A stretch of DNA of 64,000 nucleotides from Undaria pinnatifida (taxonomy: Eukaryota; Sar; Phaeophyceae; Laminariales; Alariaceae): contig JABAKD010000015.1 of NCBI GenBank assembly GCA_012845835.1, positions 9,301,967 to 9,365,966 of the forward strand. The letters run 5' to 3'. Position numbers and translations under genes: made by a program. This document shows, piece after piece, positions 1-11,300 of this stretch. Positions within the stretch are counted from its first letter, which is position 1. Each line of letters opens with the position of its first letter. The notes under the pieces were generated by a model, which saw only the letters and a list, made by a program, of their open reading frames with translations, did no database searches and had not been told where the DNA came from.

Positions 1-388
1 CGCAGGCGCGCTTGTCGTCTCGTGTCCATGGCTCAAGTGGCCAAAAAGCAATTCGAAAGTATATAAAAGTTAGAGTAAGTTGGAGTTCGAGAAAAGAGAA
101 AAAGCGGGCAGCGACCAAGAAAAAGCGGGGGAGGCGCAAGCGGGCCGTCCCTAGAAAGCTATTTCCACGCTTCCTCCTCGCCGAGATGGGGCACCGACGC
201 CCGTTCTTTTGCCGTCACATCGTAGTGCTGCCGTGCGGATGGCACGTGGCGGCACCGCGAGGCCGGCGGAGGCCGAGGGAGATCGGGAGTCGCAGCTTTT
301 TGGGGGTGGTGTTACAACCAAGATATAATCAAATATCCAAAAAACGCCACTACCACGACGTTTGAGCGCATTAGACTTGATATTTTAT

Positions 389-870
389 GAAAAATGAAAA
401 TACACTCCAGCTGTGAGATTGAGGATTTCGTCGAAACTCATCTTTGCAAGCTGTGTGTGATACTCCGATCGCGCGTATTACGAGTTGTGTGTCCTCATTA
501 GGGATATAGATCGGCGACTCCCCTTACAACTACAGTGTGGCTATGAGGGTCAACAGGGTGATGTTAGTCAGTCTGTGCGCGGAAACTATGAAACCCGTTT
601 CTGAGGGGGAACAAATCTGACAGCTGTGGAGGGCAATGTATCCGTTTATCAAGTGACTCCTGTAAGTCGAACAACCGGTGAGGGGGGGGCGGAGTTTTGA
701 AGGACGTGGGGGCCTGATTTTGATCAATAGCGAGCGGGGTTGGAGAGGGGGGGGAAGGGGGGGGAGGGGGGGGGGGGCGGACGGGCGGGCAATTTGTGCG
801 TGGAAGCTATAAATCCTTGTAAGGGGATAAATCTGACGGTTTTGGGAAAAGAAGAAAACAAAATATATAT
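389..870 (+). repeat. Repeat family R1 copy
   Basis: ATACACTCCAGCTGTGAGAT, GCGTATTACGAGTTGTGTGT and GTGCGCGGAAACTATGAAAC mark a composite repeat that recurs through the window. The second half is a G-rich module ending with CTGACGGTTTTGGGAAA. Confidence 0.8.
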
Positions 871-1097
871 ATATATATAAAATTTACAGTAAGGAACCGA
901 AACAAAAAGGAAAACATGATGCACTACTTTTTTTATCCCATTCGTACTGCTGGTGTTTAGCAATGACGGAGACGACTAACTATACTGTGGATTACATTCC
1001 CATGTCTTCGGTCTCTACTTGGTCGCGATACACGGGTCCCAAAAAGAATGGCATTAATCTAGTGGCATCCGCGGCTATTATAGTAACCACTGTGTAG

Positions 1098-1222
1098 CCT
1101 GTTGTCGTTGTTGTTGTTGTGGTTGGTGGTGGTGGTGGTGGTCGTGGTGGTGGTGGTGGTGGTGGCGGTGGTGGTGGTGGTGGTGGTGGTGGTGGTGTTG
1201 GTGTTGGTGTTGTTGTTGTTGT
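1098..1222. repeat. GTG/GTT microsatellite
   Basis: Imperfect (GTG)n with GTT at both ends. It is next to the paralogous MFS first exon. Confidence 0.95.
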
Positions 1223-1289
1223 TCAGAAAAGGCACAGCGAGCAAAAAGCAGCATGCATCCTCCATTCGATAAATGATAGAATGACTCAC

Positions 1290-1344
1290 CGTATACAAAT
1301 AGCAGGACCACCAAGACGTAGCGCGCGTAGCCAGGGGTCGCCAT
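1290..1344 (-). CDS. First exon of a paralogous MFS gene (partial)
   Basis: Encodes MATPGYARYVLVVLLFVY (18 aa) and ends one base into a codon at GTGAGT. It is the same length and phase as exon 1 of the main transporter (60069-60123), with 14 of 18 residues the same. About 35 nt of the leader before the ATG also match. No exon 2-like sequence (NNMWARYL) was found between here and the left edge, so the gene either continues beyond position 1 or was cut off. A GTG microsatellite lies just inside its first intron. Confidence 0.7.
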
Positions 1345-1566
1345 AACGGAAACGGGTTCCTCGTCGCCTCGTCCGCTTCTCTGCGTGAGGACGGCTGCAA
1401 GCACTTCCACCCCTCGTCGCGCCAACCCTGCTTACGATGGTACCAGCTAGGTGCGGTTCTCCTTTACCTTGGGTTGTTTGCAATAAACCGTGGAGTGCCC
1501 CTCCGCGGCTTCGAACATTCACCACGCGGCCAATGCTCTTCTCAGCTCTCGGCTGTACCTGGTACC

Positions 1567-2190
1567 AGCATATTATTAGAATAAACAAAAATGACACTTC
1601 GGCTCCGAGATCCAAACTCCAATCAAGGCTGCACATATACCACGTATCACGTATCATATACCGTTTGTGTGGAAAGGAGGGTGCTTCTGCTATTTCCCCC
1701 TTTTTGGAGGTAGAAAACCGCGCTTAGCTGTCAAATCGCAACCACATATTAACCTACCCGAAGCCTATAATTATCGAGGCACCAGACAAAAAGGGTTTTG
1801 TATGTACGGAAGAAGTTTGGGGTTACTGCACGTTGACCAATGAAATCAACGCGGGTGGTTACTTGTACTTGTCCTGGTATATCAAAGGGAACCTTGGACC
1901 AGTTTGTCTTGTTGCTGACTAGCAAGCAAAGCACGCAGAGAAGAGAGGAGCATCTCGTCAGCAAGACCAGGTCAAGGTGTAATAGACTGGCTGATTTTTT
2001 TTTTTTTCTTGATATTATTAGAATAAACAAAAATGACACTTCGGCTCCGAGATCCGAATTCCCATCAAGGCTGCACATATACCACGTATCACGTATCATG
2101 TACCGTTCGTGTGGAAAGGAGGGTGCTTCTGCTATTTCCCTCTTTTGGGGGGTAGAAAACCGCGCTTAGCTGTCAAATCGCGACCACGAA
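1567..2190. repeat. Direct repeat of about 178 bp (1567-1745 and 2011-2190)
   Basis: TTATTAGAATAAACAAAAAT through AACCGCGCTTAGCTGTCAAA occurs twice in the same orientation, about 95% alike. The 265-bp spacer holds an open frame of about 60 codons (1745-1923) with ordinary protein composition and no ATG. Confidence 0.85.
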
Positions 2191-2830
2191 CGCCAATTAT
2201 TTACGATCGATAAAACATCGCTGAAGCCAACATCAGTTGTTGTTGTTGTTGTCTCACATCAACTCTTGCTATTAATAACGATGTAGAGTCCGTGGTAACA
2301 AAAGGTGCTGGAGCCCCAGGAAGACCCGAATAACAAAAAAAAACGAAGTTCGTCCGGGGAATACGACGCTTGAAAGCTTGATATTTTATATTAAAAAATT
2401 TTGGGCGATTATTTCTGGCGATTATTTTTGTAGTTTGAGGCTCCAGAAATAATAACGAAATAACTGCATCAGGAAGGGGCGTCCACTAGGCTAGACTATG
2501 GCCTCTGATTCTTGGAAAGTGGTCTTATTTTGAATTGGTAGGTCTTGTTTTGCTGTTTGCATATATTTTGATATCTTGCACGTACACTGTCGCCGGCGAC
2601 GTTGGGTCACCACCGCCTCTGCTGCTGTCTCTGTTGCTCTGTGCTCCTGCTGTGACTGCTGCTATGGTGCTGGTGTGGTGGTTGCGATGTCGGTGGTGGT
2701 GCTGCTATCGCGTTTGTGTGAGGACGAAGCTCTGTCTCGCACACAACCGCGGTATGCTGTCGTATTGTGTGATTCTTTGTTGTGGGTGGTGGGTATACCA
2801 TCACGTACAGCAGTATTTATTTATTTTTTT
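2191..2830. other. No gene seen
   Basis: AT-rich start, then T/G-rich DNA with a short GTT run (2236-2251). ORFs at 2535-3028 are low complexity and overlap the SINE. Confidence 0.6.
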
Positions 2831-2884
2831 CGCACACTTTTATTTTCCAGCTTCTGTAAGAGCCGTGTTTTTTTTTTTTTTTTT

Positions 2885-3410
2885 CTCTCACACTTTGCTC
2901 TCCAGCTTCTGGACAAGCCGTGGTCACAGGTGTCGTCCCTTCTCCCCCCCGGTTCTTGCCTTCAGTTTTTATCGTGCATAGGGTTCAGCAATCCCACTGC
3001 TCGTCGACTTTTCATCGAGTGTTGCTAACTCACGCTCTCGCGCTTTCCGCAAGTCAATTTGTGCACAAGAAAAAGTCCCAACGAATTTATACGAGTATGC
3101 ACTCGGCGGGGCTCGAACTCACGAAACTGACCTATACCAGGCTCGAGGATAACCTGATACGCCACCGGGGCGATAACAGGTGTCGACCCTCCTTCCCCCC
3201 GGTTCTTGCCTTCAACTTTTATCGCGCATAGGGTTCAGAAATCCAACTGCTCGTCGATTTTTCATGGAGTGTTGCTCATTCACGCTTTTTCCCGAGTAAA
3301 TTTGTGCGCGAGAAAAAGTCCCCACGAATTTATACGAGTATGTACTCAGGGGGATTCGAACCCACGAAACTGACCTACGCCAGGCTCGAGGATAATAACC
3401 TGATACGCCA
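2885..3410 (-). mobile_element. Two tRNA-derived SINE copies in tandem (2885-3172, 3177-3410)
   Basis: On the minus strand each copy starts with a tRNA-like head (GCCCCGGTGGCGTATCAGG, about 45 nt, then the B-box region GAGTTCGAGCCCC or GGGTTCGAATCCCCC) and runs into a shared body of about 220 bp ending AGCTTGTCCAGAAGCTGGAG. Box A and box B are those of a Pol III promoter. The second copy keeps the better B box. A short duplicate of the body end lies at 2829-2865. Confidence 0.78.
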
Positions 3411-3419
3411 CCGGGGGAG

Positions 3420-3935
3420 GGAGAAAGGGGGAAGGGGGGGAGGGGGGAGGGGGAACGGGGGAAAGGGAAGGGGGGGAGGGGGAACGGGGGAAAGGGAAGG
3501 GGGGGAGGGGGGGGGCGTCATGCCCAAAAGACTGAAGTCTGGGTTTGGCCATCATCGTCTTGAAAGTTGTGGGCCTTCTAATGGCCGTCACAAGATAACC
3601 TAAGACCGCCCTGACTTTTTCGCCATGTTGCGTTCTCTCCCCAGTGCCGTTGATGATGCACTTGATACCGTCTATGAGCCCAATGCCGTATTTAGCCAGT
3701 TCCTAGGGTCTGCTAGTGTGACCTTTTTATTTTATTTCTTTTCTTCTTTTTCTTCTTTTCTTCTCTTTTTCTTTCTTTGCTTCCTCTTCATGTCTTCTTG
3801 TCTTTTCTTGCTTTTCCTGTCTTTTTCTTTTTTTTCCTTTCGTTTTCGTTTTTTCTTTGTTTTGCTATATTTCATTTTATTTCCTTTCCTATATCTTCTT
3901 CTTTTCTTTGTTTCTTTTCTCCAATTGACTTGCTT
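3420..3935 (+). mobile_element. 5'-truncated LINE-A copy: 3' UTR and pyrimidine tail
   Basis: After a G-rich stretch (3420-3520), the sequence from TGCCCAAAAGACTGAAGTC through GGCCATCATCGTCTTGAAAG matches the 3' untranslated part of the LINE at 18-20.5 kb (minus strand). It then runs into a tail of nearly pure T and C (3720-3930). No coding part remains. Confidence 0.7.
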
Positions 3936-4016
3936 CTTCTCGGCGGGGCTCGAACTCACGAAACTGACCTATACCAGGCTCGAAGATAATAACCTGATAC
4001 GCCACCGGGGCGACCG
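3936..4016 (-). mobile_element. SINE head fragment
   Basis: Only the tRNA-like head is present (GGGGCTCGAACTCACGAAAC to CCACCGGGGCGAC on the plus strand). It directly abuts the pyrimidine-rich LINE-A tail. Confidence 0.75.
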
Positions 4017-4816
4017 GTTTAAGAAAACATATCAATCGCTGACTATTGATAACAGCTATCAAAACTACCAGTGGAAAATCTTGAAAACGCACAACAACAC
4101 GTATTATACGTGGTGGTACTGAAACTTGAAAACAAGTACACCTACTTCGTTTCACTTCATACCCACGGGTCGTCACTCTGACAGCACTTCAGGCAGCAGG
4201 TGCGTTCGTCTGTGCTCACGATTGCCGTGCGGTTAGTACGGTGCAGGCAGCCCAACTGCTGTAGCTCGAAGCCGCGAGTTGGTTAGTTGTGGGAACGGGG
4301 AAACTCTACAATGTAGTTGAGTGGATACCCGCGGCCATTGATTTCACTATGCACATTGGATAATTTCACTTGTTGTGCTCCTTCTTCTTCGTTTCGTGCG
4401 TTTTCAGGAGGAGGAGGGCGACTGAGCGTTGACGGCGGGGAAGTGATGGATTAAACTCCCCCTGAACAAGAATCTATGTTTTTCAGATTATTTACCGCCG
4501 CAAGTTGTAAGGAGCATTTTCTGATTTTTTGGGACGGGGGAGGAGGGGAACCGATTGGAATTGAGCGTCAACGAGAGCAAGTGCGAATGAGCGGGCCGGG
4601 TGAGCTAAATCGATGGGGCCATGGAGAACCACAGCAGAAAGATGGCACACTGAGACCACGCCCACCATCACCACGAGAGCAGCGATCGTATTTTTCATGG
4701 TTTTTTCACCTCGTGAGGCAGCAGTACAACATGTTACTTACGTCGCTGATTTTTGTAGAGTTGGTAGAGTTGTTTGAAGTATACCCTGCATGAGGAACGA
4801 CCCCCCGCAATTTTGT

Positions 4817-7069
4817 CAGGGATGTTCACGGAGTAAGATCCGCACCGCGGTGCGGATTTTTTATTTTTAGAATCTGACGGAGCGGATATTCGCTCTAGCA
4901 ATAAGTTGCGGATTGTCACGGTGCGGATTTCCGTCCATAAAAAATCCACGGATTACGACGGAACGGATATCCGCATGTTCATGGATGTCACGGAGCGGAG
5001 CGGATTTTTTAATTTGTCACGGAGCGGACCGGAGCGGATATTCGCTCACAGAAAAAGTCACGGATTTTTGCGGAGCGGATATCCGACATCGAGATTTGTG
5101 CGGATTATAGCGGAGCGGATATCCGTCAGACGGATTTTTTCACGGAGCGGATTGCCCACTCCGTCGAGCAAACCGTACAAATCCGATGCGTTTCTCCACG
5201 CAAAACCGTATCCATGAATCCGTAATATTGGACGGTTATCCGCGGATGTTGACCGGATTTCTCCTGACATCAGAAACTACGGAAAGACACGTTGTTCTCG
5301 GAGTTATACATGGCGGAGGGGGGTGGCGAGCAGGGAAAGAATCGCGCGCACGCACGCGTCGAGTCCCCTTCATAAGAAAGGATGTCTGAAAGAAACACTT
5401 GGATTAAGAGAAGGGTGAAAAAGAAATAGAACAGAGTGACCAGAGTTGGTACAGCAATCGCGCAAGAGCAGGAACTCCGCGCACATCTCTGGTAAATAGG
5501 CAAGTACGTAAGTACTCCTACAAAGTACCAGATACTTCACCAATTCCATCGCCGCGACAAAAACAAAAAAGAGGCAAATAGAAAATAGAAAACAGAGAGA
5601 AAAACAGCAGAAGTGAAACATGGAGACACTTTCCTCAGCAGCAACAGAGGTACATGGTGAGACCACCGAAGTACCGAAAATGCGAAAATGCGAAAATTCG
5701 AAAATTCAGCCCGCCCGGGCGAAAGAAGGGAAAAACGGAAAAACCAGGGATACAGATCAACTTAACGGCAGTGAAAGATGACCGCCTGCACCCGTCTGCT
5801 CCAACCCTACCGCTCGCCACGCGTTACTCGTCGAGTTCGATTAAGAGATCCTTCCCGGCCTCTGCGGCCTGCACCTCGACTACTTTAGCCTTAGACTTTC
5901 TCCTGCTCTTGAGAGATCTTTTCGATCAAATCTCGAAGCTTCTTGACCTCCGGAATGAGATCCGGGTTAGTCCTCAGGAACATCATTTTCTCAACGCGGT
6001 CGGGTGTCGTACGGCGACGAAGGCTAGAATGCACAAACCCCAGCTGCGAGAACTCCCTCTCCGACTGGCAGCTTGTGCTGTCGATGCAATGGTACACGCG
6101 GGCAAGCACGGATAAGATGGGAAATTGCGCCGCTGCCATGACGTTTCCGTGGGGATCAAGCCGCGGGCTTCCAGCGTCACGCCAGTAGGCCAACACGTCT
6201 AAGTCCTGATTGTTCGCTACGGCGGGTGGCTGCTTGTACTCCTCCACCTCGTTGCTCATGCAAATCTGAAGCAGTACTAGTAGGATTCTCCGGTGTTGGA
6301 AATGGAGAAGGAGCGGGAGAAGAAGGAGCAGGAGACTCGGTTGAAGGCGAGGATTGCTGCACCTCAGCCTCTGCATCGCCAGAATCAATGGCAGCTGGCA
6401 TCCTATGCGTGGGTACCGCTGCTGCGCTGCTGCGTTGCAAGTGTGTTTGTGTGTTCGTACCTCTCACGAGTAGGGTCCGCGTTGTGTGTGCGGAGCAGGA
6501 CGTCGGCCAACCGCGGTGTGTATGGCTGATAGCAGCACAAATCGCACAAATATATAAAATATCTGGAGAGTGCTGGCCAAGAACAATATTTATTTGTATA
6601 AGTTATCCGCTATTCAGAACAATTGTTCAGGGCTCAAAACCCGTGACATTCACACGGTTTAATCCGTCACTGTACTACGGATTGGTCACGGATCATCTAC
6701 GGAGCAGACCAATCCGCTCCGTAAATAATCCGTTACTTACGGATCGGGCCACTCGAAAAAAAAATCATACGGAGCGGTGCGGATTTTATTTTGTTGTGAC
6801 GGAGCGGACCGGAGCGGATATCCGCGCTCTTTTCAAATCACGGATTTTTGCGGAGCGGATTTCTGCCTTGAAAAAGTTTGACGGAGCGGAGCGGATTTCC
6901 AGAATGCGTCACGGAGCAAAGCGGAGCGGATACCCGCCCCTGACCTACTTCACGGATTTGCACGGATCGGTTATCCGTTGTCTAGTTTTGTCACGGAGCG
7001 GTGCGGTTTGTCAATCCGCTCCGTGAAAATCCGCTCCGCGGACTTTTTTTCACTCCGTGAACATCCCTG
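4817..7069 (-). mobile_element. hAT DNA transposon, internally deleted, with TIRs and 8-bp TSD
   Basis: Both ends read CAGGGATGTTCACGGAGT inward (18 identical bases), and CAGGG is typical of hAT termini. Flanks are AATTTTGT (4809-4816) and AATTTTTT (7070-7077), an 8-bp target duplication with one mismatch. Inside each end are dense copies of a CGGAGCGGAT-type subterminal motif (4860-5260 and 6650-7040), as expected for transposase binding sites. The middle holds a broken transposase C-terminus on the minus strand. At 2.25 kb the element is too short to encode a full hAT transposase (about 600-800 aa), so it is probably immobile on its own. Confidence 0.85.
5824..6388 (-). pseudogene. hAT transposase C-terminal dimerisation domain (fragment)
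   Basis: From about 6270 to 5891 the frame reads as a hAT C-terminal (Dimer_Tnp_hAT) domain: NEVEEYK, then LDVLAYWRDAG, FPILSVLARVYHCI, the SEREFSQLG block (S-x-R-x-F-S hallmark) and RVEKMMFLRTNPDL. The N-terminal zinc finger and DDE core are missing. A one-base shift at the end would extend the frame to an acidic tail stopping at 5824-5826. A Pro/Ser-rich linker just upstream (6290-6420) is open in another frame, which suggests a second frameshift or an intron. Confidence 0.8.
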
Positions 7070-7563
7070 AATTTTTTATTCACTAGGCACGGGCAGGCGT
7101 CGAAGCTGCGCTGCAACATGTCAGATAACCCGGGAAGACGGGGCGATCATTGATATTTATTCGTTTCGTGGTTTTGGTTTGATTGCTCTGTTTTTACTGC
7201 ATGCCCGCGGGTCGTCACTCTCACAGCACTCCAGATAGCACGCGCGTTCGTCTGTGCTCACGATTATCGTGCGGTTAGTACGGTGCAGGCAGCCCAACCG
7301 CTGTAATCTGTAGCCGCGAGTTGGTTAGTTGTGGGAACGGGGGGACTTTATGCCGTATTTGTGTGTATACCCGCGGCCATGTGAGTTCAGTTTACACATT
7401 GGATAATTTCACTTGTGCGCCTTCTTTGTATCGTGAGTTTTTAGGCGGGAAAGCGTAGAATTCCCGGATGAATTATGATCTCATTTGTTTTTTCGGATCT
7501 TCCTAGGGCTCCAGCACCTTCGTATTACCACGGACTCCATGTGTTTGACAAGAGTTCATGTGA

Positions 7564-7564
7564 G

Positions 7565-7601
<37 letters not shown>

Positions 7602-7602
7602 C
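7564..7602. repeat. ACA microsatellite
   Basis: About 13 perfect AAC/ACA units. Confidence 0.95.
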
Positions 7603-7650
7603 TTCGACTTCACCGACGTTGTGGCAGCTGATTGGTAGTAGTAGTGCCGG

Positions 7651-7954
7651 TCGCCCCGGTGGCGTATCAGGTTATCCTCGAGCCTGGTATAGGTCAGTTT
7701 CGTGAGTTCGAGCCCCGCCGAGTGCATACTCGTATGAATGAATTCGTTGAGACTTTTTCTTGTGCACCAATTGACTTGCGGCAAGCGCGAGAGCGTGAGT
7801 TCTTAATAACAACACTCGATGAAAAATCGACGAGCAGCGGGATTGCTGAACCCTATGCGCGATAAAAATTGAAGGCAAGAACCGGGGGGGGGAGAAGGGA
7901 TGACACCTGTGACCACAGCTTGTCCAGCTCTGGAAAGTAAAAGTGCGCGAAAAA
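7651..7954 (+). mobile_element. tRNA-derived SINE, full length
   Basis: Clean copy on the plus strand: tRNA-like head at 7651-7720, then the shared body with CAATTGACTTGCGG and ATGCGCGATAAAAATTGAAG, ending near GCTCTGGAAAGTAAAAGTGC. It follows an ACA microsatellite (7565-7601). Confidence 0.8.
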
Positions 7955-8005
7955 CAATACATGTTTATAGTCTAGTCAAGTGCTTTTGGGTGTTAAGTGG
8001 AGAAG

Positions 8006-8256
8006 TGTTTTGTCACGCTTGACTGGTGGTTCGCTGCGCGAGAAGGCACTTGACGATCGTCGGGAGTGGCGGAATGTTTTATCACATTTGACTGCGCGAC
8101 AAGCCACTTGGTAATCGTCGGGAGTGGCGGAATGTTTTGTCACACTGGACTGCGCGAGAGGGCACTTGGCGATCGTCGGGATTGGCTGAATGTTTGTCAC
8201 ACTTGACTGCGCAAGAAGGCTCTTGGCGATCGTTGGGAGTGACGGAGTATTTAGTC
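8006..8256. repeat. Tandem repeat, unit about 58 bp, about four copies
   Basis: The unit contains CGTCGGGAGTGGCGGAATGT and TGACTGCGCGAGAAGGCACT. It lies just outside the left end of the foldback element. Confidence 0.85.
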
Positions 8257-8369
8257 GGCGCCTTTCGCTTTGAGGCGGAGAACGTCACCGATAGGATGCT
8301 CGTACTTAGTCCCATGTAAAGGGAACAGCAGAATTTGGCGAGGAAGGCCGCATGTGGTGTGATGACAAT

Positions 8370-11300
8370 GTGCGCATGGGTTACGTTGTACCCAGGTACC
8401 TGGTGTAGGATGTAACGTGCTGAAAGACACGAACACTTGTTACAGGACGCACAGCCGTAGCTGCAGACGTATAGTCTAGACTACTACATACATAGGAGAT
8501 GATGCATACACAGGTGATGAAAGGGATTTGTATCGCAGGAACGCTAGAGGAAGGTGAGGTAGAGTATGGCAGGTTCGAACACGTACGCGTATCCTACACA
8601 CGCAAACACGCAAGAGTACTGCTGCGCTACACATGTCATAAACATATATGTGTACTACACACAGACAGCGAGAGCTGTGTGCACACCGCTGTACACACCT
8701 GCATCCACAGGTGATGGAAGGGATTTGTACCGCAGGAACGCTGGAGGAAGGTGAGGTAGTATGGCAGGTTCGAACACGTACGCGTATCCTACACACGCAA
8801 ACACACAGGAGCACTGCTGCGCTACACATGTATATACCACACAGAGAGAGCCCTGTGAATGTGTATCGGAAGTGTTGGTCTCCCCAGTCGTCAAGATACC
8901 GCTCTGCTGTGGGGACGTTCCGCTGCATGGTGTGTGTGCGGAGATTTCGCCGCAGCACGAGGAGGTGGTACGCCGTAAGGTTTGAAGAGGGCGAAGAACA
9001 CGCAGCCGCAGAGAAGGAGGAGCCTAGAACGAACGAAGAGGCTCATAGCAGACACCCACAGCACGCGGCGGAGATGAGCTGCGACAGAAACCAGCAGGAG
9101 AAAGTATGCAGCAGCCGAACTGAAGGACGCAGTCGCCGCCGCACGCAGACACGGCAGACCACACGGGCAGGATCGAACAGCAGAGACGCAAAAGTTCCAG
9201 CGCAACGCCGAGCAGCGCGGTGTATCCGACGAGGGATAGAAGTAGAGGGTGTGCGGTGTGCGCTGCGAGGTTGATAGAAATAGAAGGTGTGCGGTGTGCG
9301 CTGCGAGGTTGTTCGCGTGCCAGGGTGTAGTTCGTAGCGCCGTTTAATTTGAACGCGGCCGTTTGAATCTTATGGTTTTGTAAGGACGAGGCGGTATTTT
9401 TGGGAGGGGATTTCTTTTCCGCAGCCCAAGGCACAACGAAGTGAAATGTTTTTGGTGCGTTTTGTGTTCATTGTCCCAAATGCCCCGCACGGGCAGGATC
9501 GAACAGCAGAGGCGCACACGTTCCAGCGCATGCACCACGAGCGCTGGGTTGGCAGGGCAGCTGAACGGTGCTTGGATGCTAATAGCAGTGTAGTGTGTGT
9601 TGGTGTTGGTGTGTGTGTCCCAAAATGCACCACCAGCGCTGGGTTATCAGGGCATCCGAACGGTGCTTGGATGCTACTAGCAGTGTAGGGGGGGGGCGAC
9701 GCGCCCCCCCCCGAACCCTCTCCCCGGGACGCCCTTCAGTGTGCGTTGGCAGGGGCCCGACACAGTGTGCGTTGGAAGGACCCCCACCAGTGTGCGTTCG
9801 AAAAAGTATATGGAAAAAGTATGTAATGGATTTTTAAAAATACATACAATAGTTTTTCCATGTACTTTTTCGAACGCACACTGGTGAGGGTCCTTCCAAC
9901 GCACACTGTGTCGGGCCCGGGGGGGGGGGTTCGGGGGGGGGCGCGTCGCCCCCCCCCGACACTGCTACTAGCATCCAAGCACCGTTCGGCTGCCCTGCCA
10001 ACCCAGCACATACATCAACACCAACACACACTACACTGCTAGTACCATCCAAGCACCGTGCGGCTGCCATCCAAGCACAGTTCGGCTGCCCTGCCAACCC
10101 AGTGCTGGTGGTGCATTTTGGGACACACACCAACACACCAACACACTCTACACTGCTAGTAGTAGCATACAAGCACCCTTCGGCTGGCTTGCCAACCCAG
10201 CGCTGGTGGTGCATGCGCTGGAACGTTTGCGCCTCTGCTGTTCGATTCTACGATCCTGCTACATCACGATGCGGGACAACCAAAAAAAAAACAACACAAC
10301 ACACAAACATTTCACTTCGTTGTGCCCTGGGCTGCGGAAAAAACGTCCCTTCCCAAAAAAACCTCCTCGTCCTTACAAAACCATGAAATTCAAACGGCTG
10401 CGATTTCAATCGAACGGCGCGACGAACTACACCCTGGCACGCAAACAACCAGCTCGTGGGTGCATTTTGGGACACACACACTAACACCAACACACACTAC
10501 ACTGCTAGTAGTAGCATACAAGCACCGTTCGGCTGCCCTGCCAACCCAGCGCTGGTGGCGCATGCGCTGGAACGTTTGCGCCTCTGCTGTTCGATCCTGC
10601 TACATCACGATGCGGGACGACAAAAAAACAACACAACACACAAACATTTCACTTCGTTGTGCCCTGGGCTGCGGAAAAAACGTCCCTTCCAAAAAAACCC
10701 TCCTTGTCCTTACAAAACCATGAAATTCAAACGGCTGCGATTCCAATCAAACGGCGCGACGAACTACACCCTGGCACGCAAACAAAACAACGTGGGTGCA
10801 GTTTGGGACAAACACACCAACACCAACACACACTACAATGCTAGTCCCTTCCCAAAAAACCCTCCTCGTCCTTACAAAACAATAAAATTCAAACGGCTGC
10901 GATTCAAATCAAACGGCGCTACGAACTACAACCTGGCACGCAAACACCCTCGCAGCGCACACCGCACACCCTCTTTTGCTATCCCTCGTCGGATACACCG
11001 CGCTCTTCGGCGTCACGCTGGAACGTTTGCGCCTCTGCTGTTCGATCCTGCCCTTGCGGTCTGCCGTGTCTGCGAGCGGCGGCGACTGCGTCCTTCAGTT
11101 CGGCTGCTGCATACTTTCTCTCGCTGATTCCTGTCGCAGCCAACCTCCGCCGCGTGCTGTGGGTGTCTGCTATGAGCCTCTTCTCTCGTTCTAGGCTCCT
11201 TCTTCTCTGCGGCTGCGTGTTCTTCGCCCTCTTTTAACCTTACGGCGTACCACCTCCTCGTGCTGCGGCGGAATCTCCGCACACACACCATGCAGCGGAA

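Larger units (their letters stand above)
4160..7480. repeat. Direct repeats (4160-4460 and 7200-7480) on both sides of the hAT element
   Basis: About 280 bp (core GGGTCGTCACTCT, GTGCGGTTAGTACGGTGCAG, CCGCGAGTTGGTTAGTTGTG) occurs in the same orientation on both sides of the hAT. They do not start TG or end CA, so they are not obvious LTRs. They may be two copies of an unknown SINE-like repeat or a segmental duplication. Confidence 0.75.

Noticed and set aside
8006-8256. CRISPR array
   Set aside because: Units are contiguous tandem repeats without unique spacers, in a eukaryotic setting.
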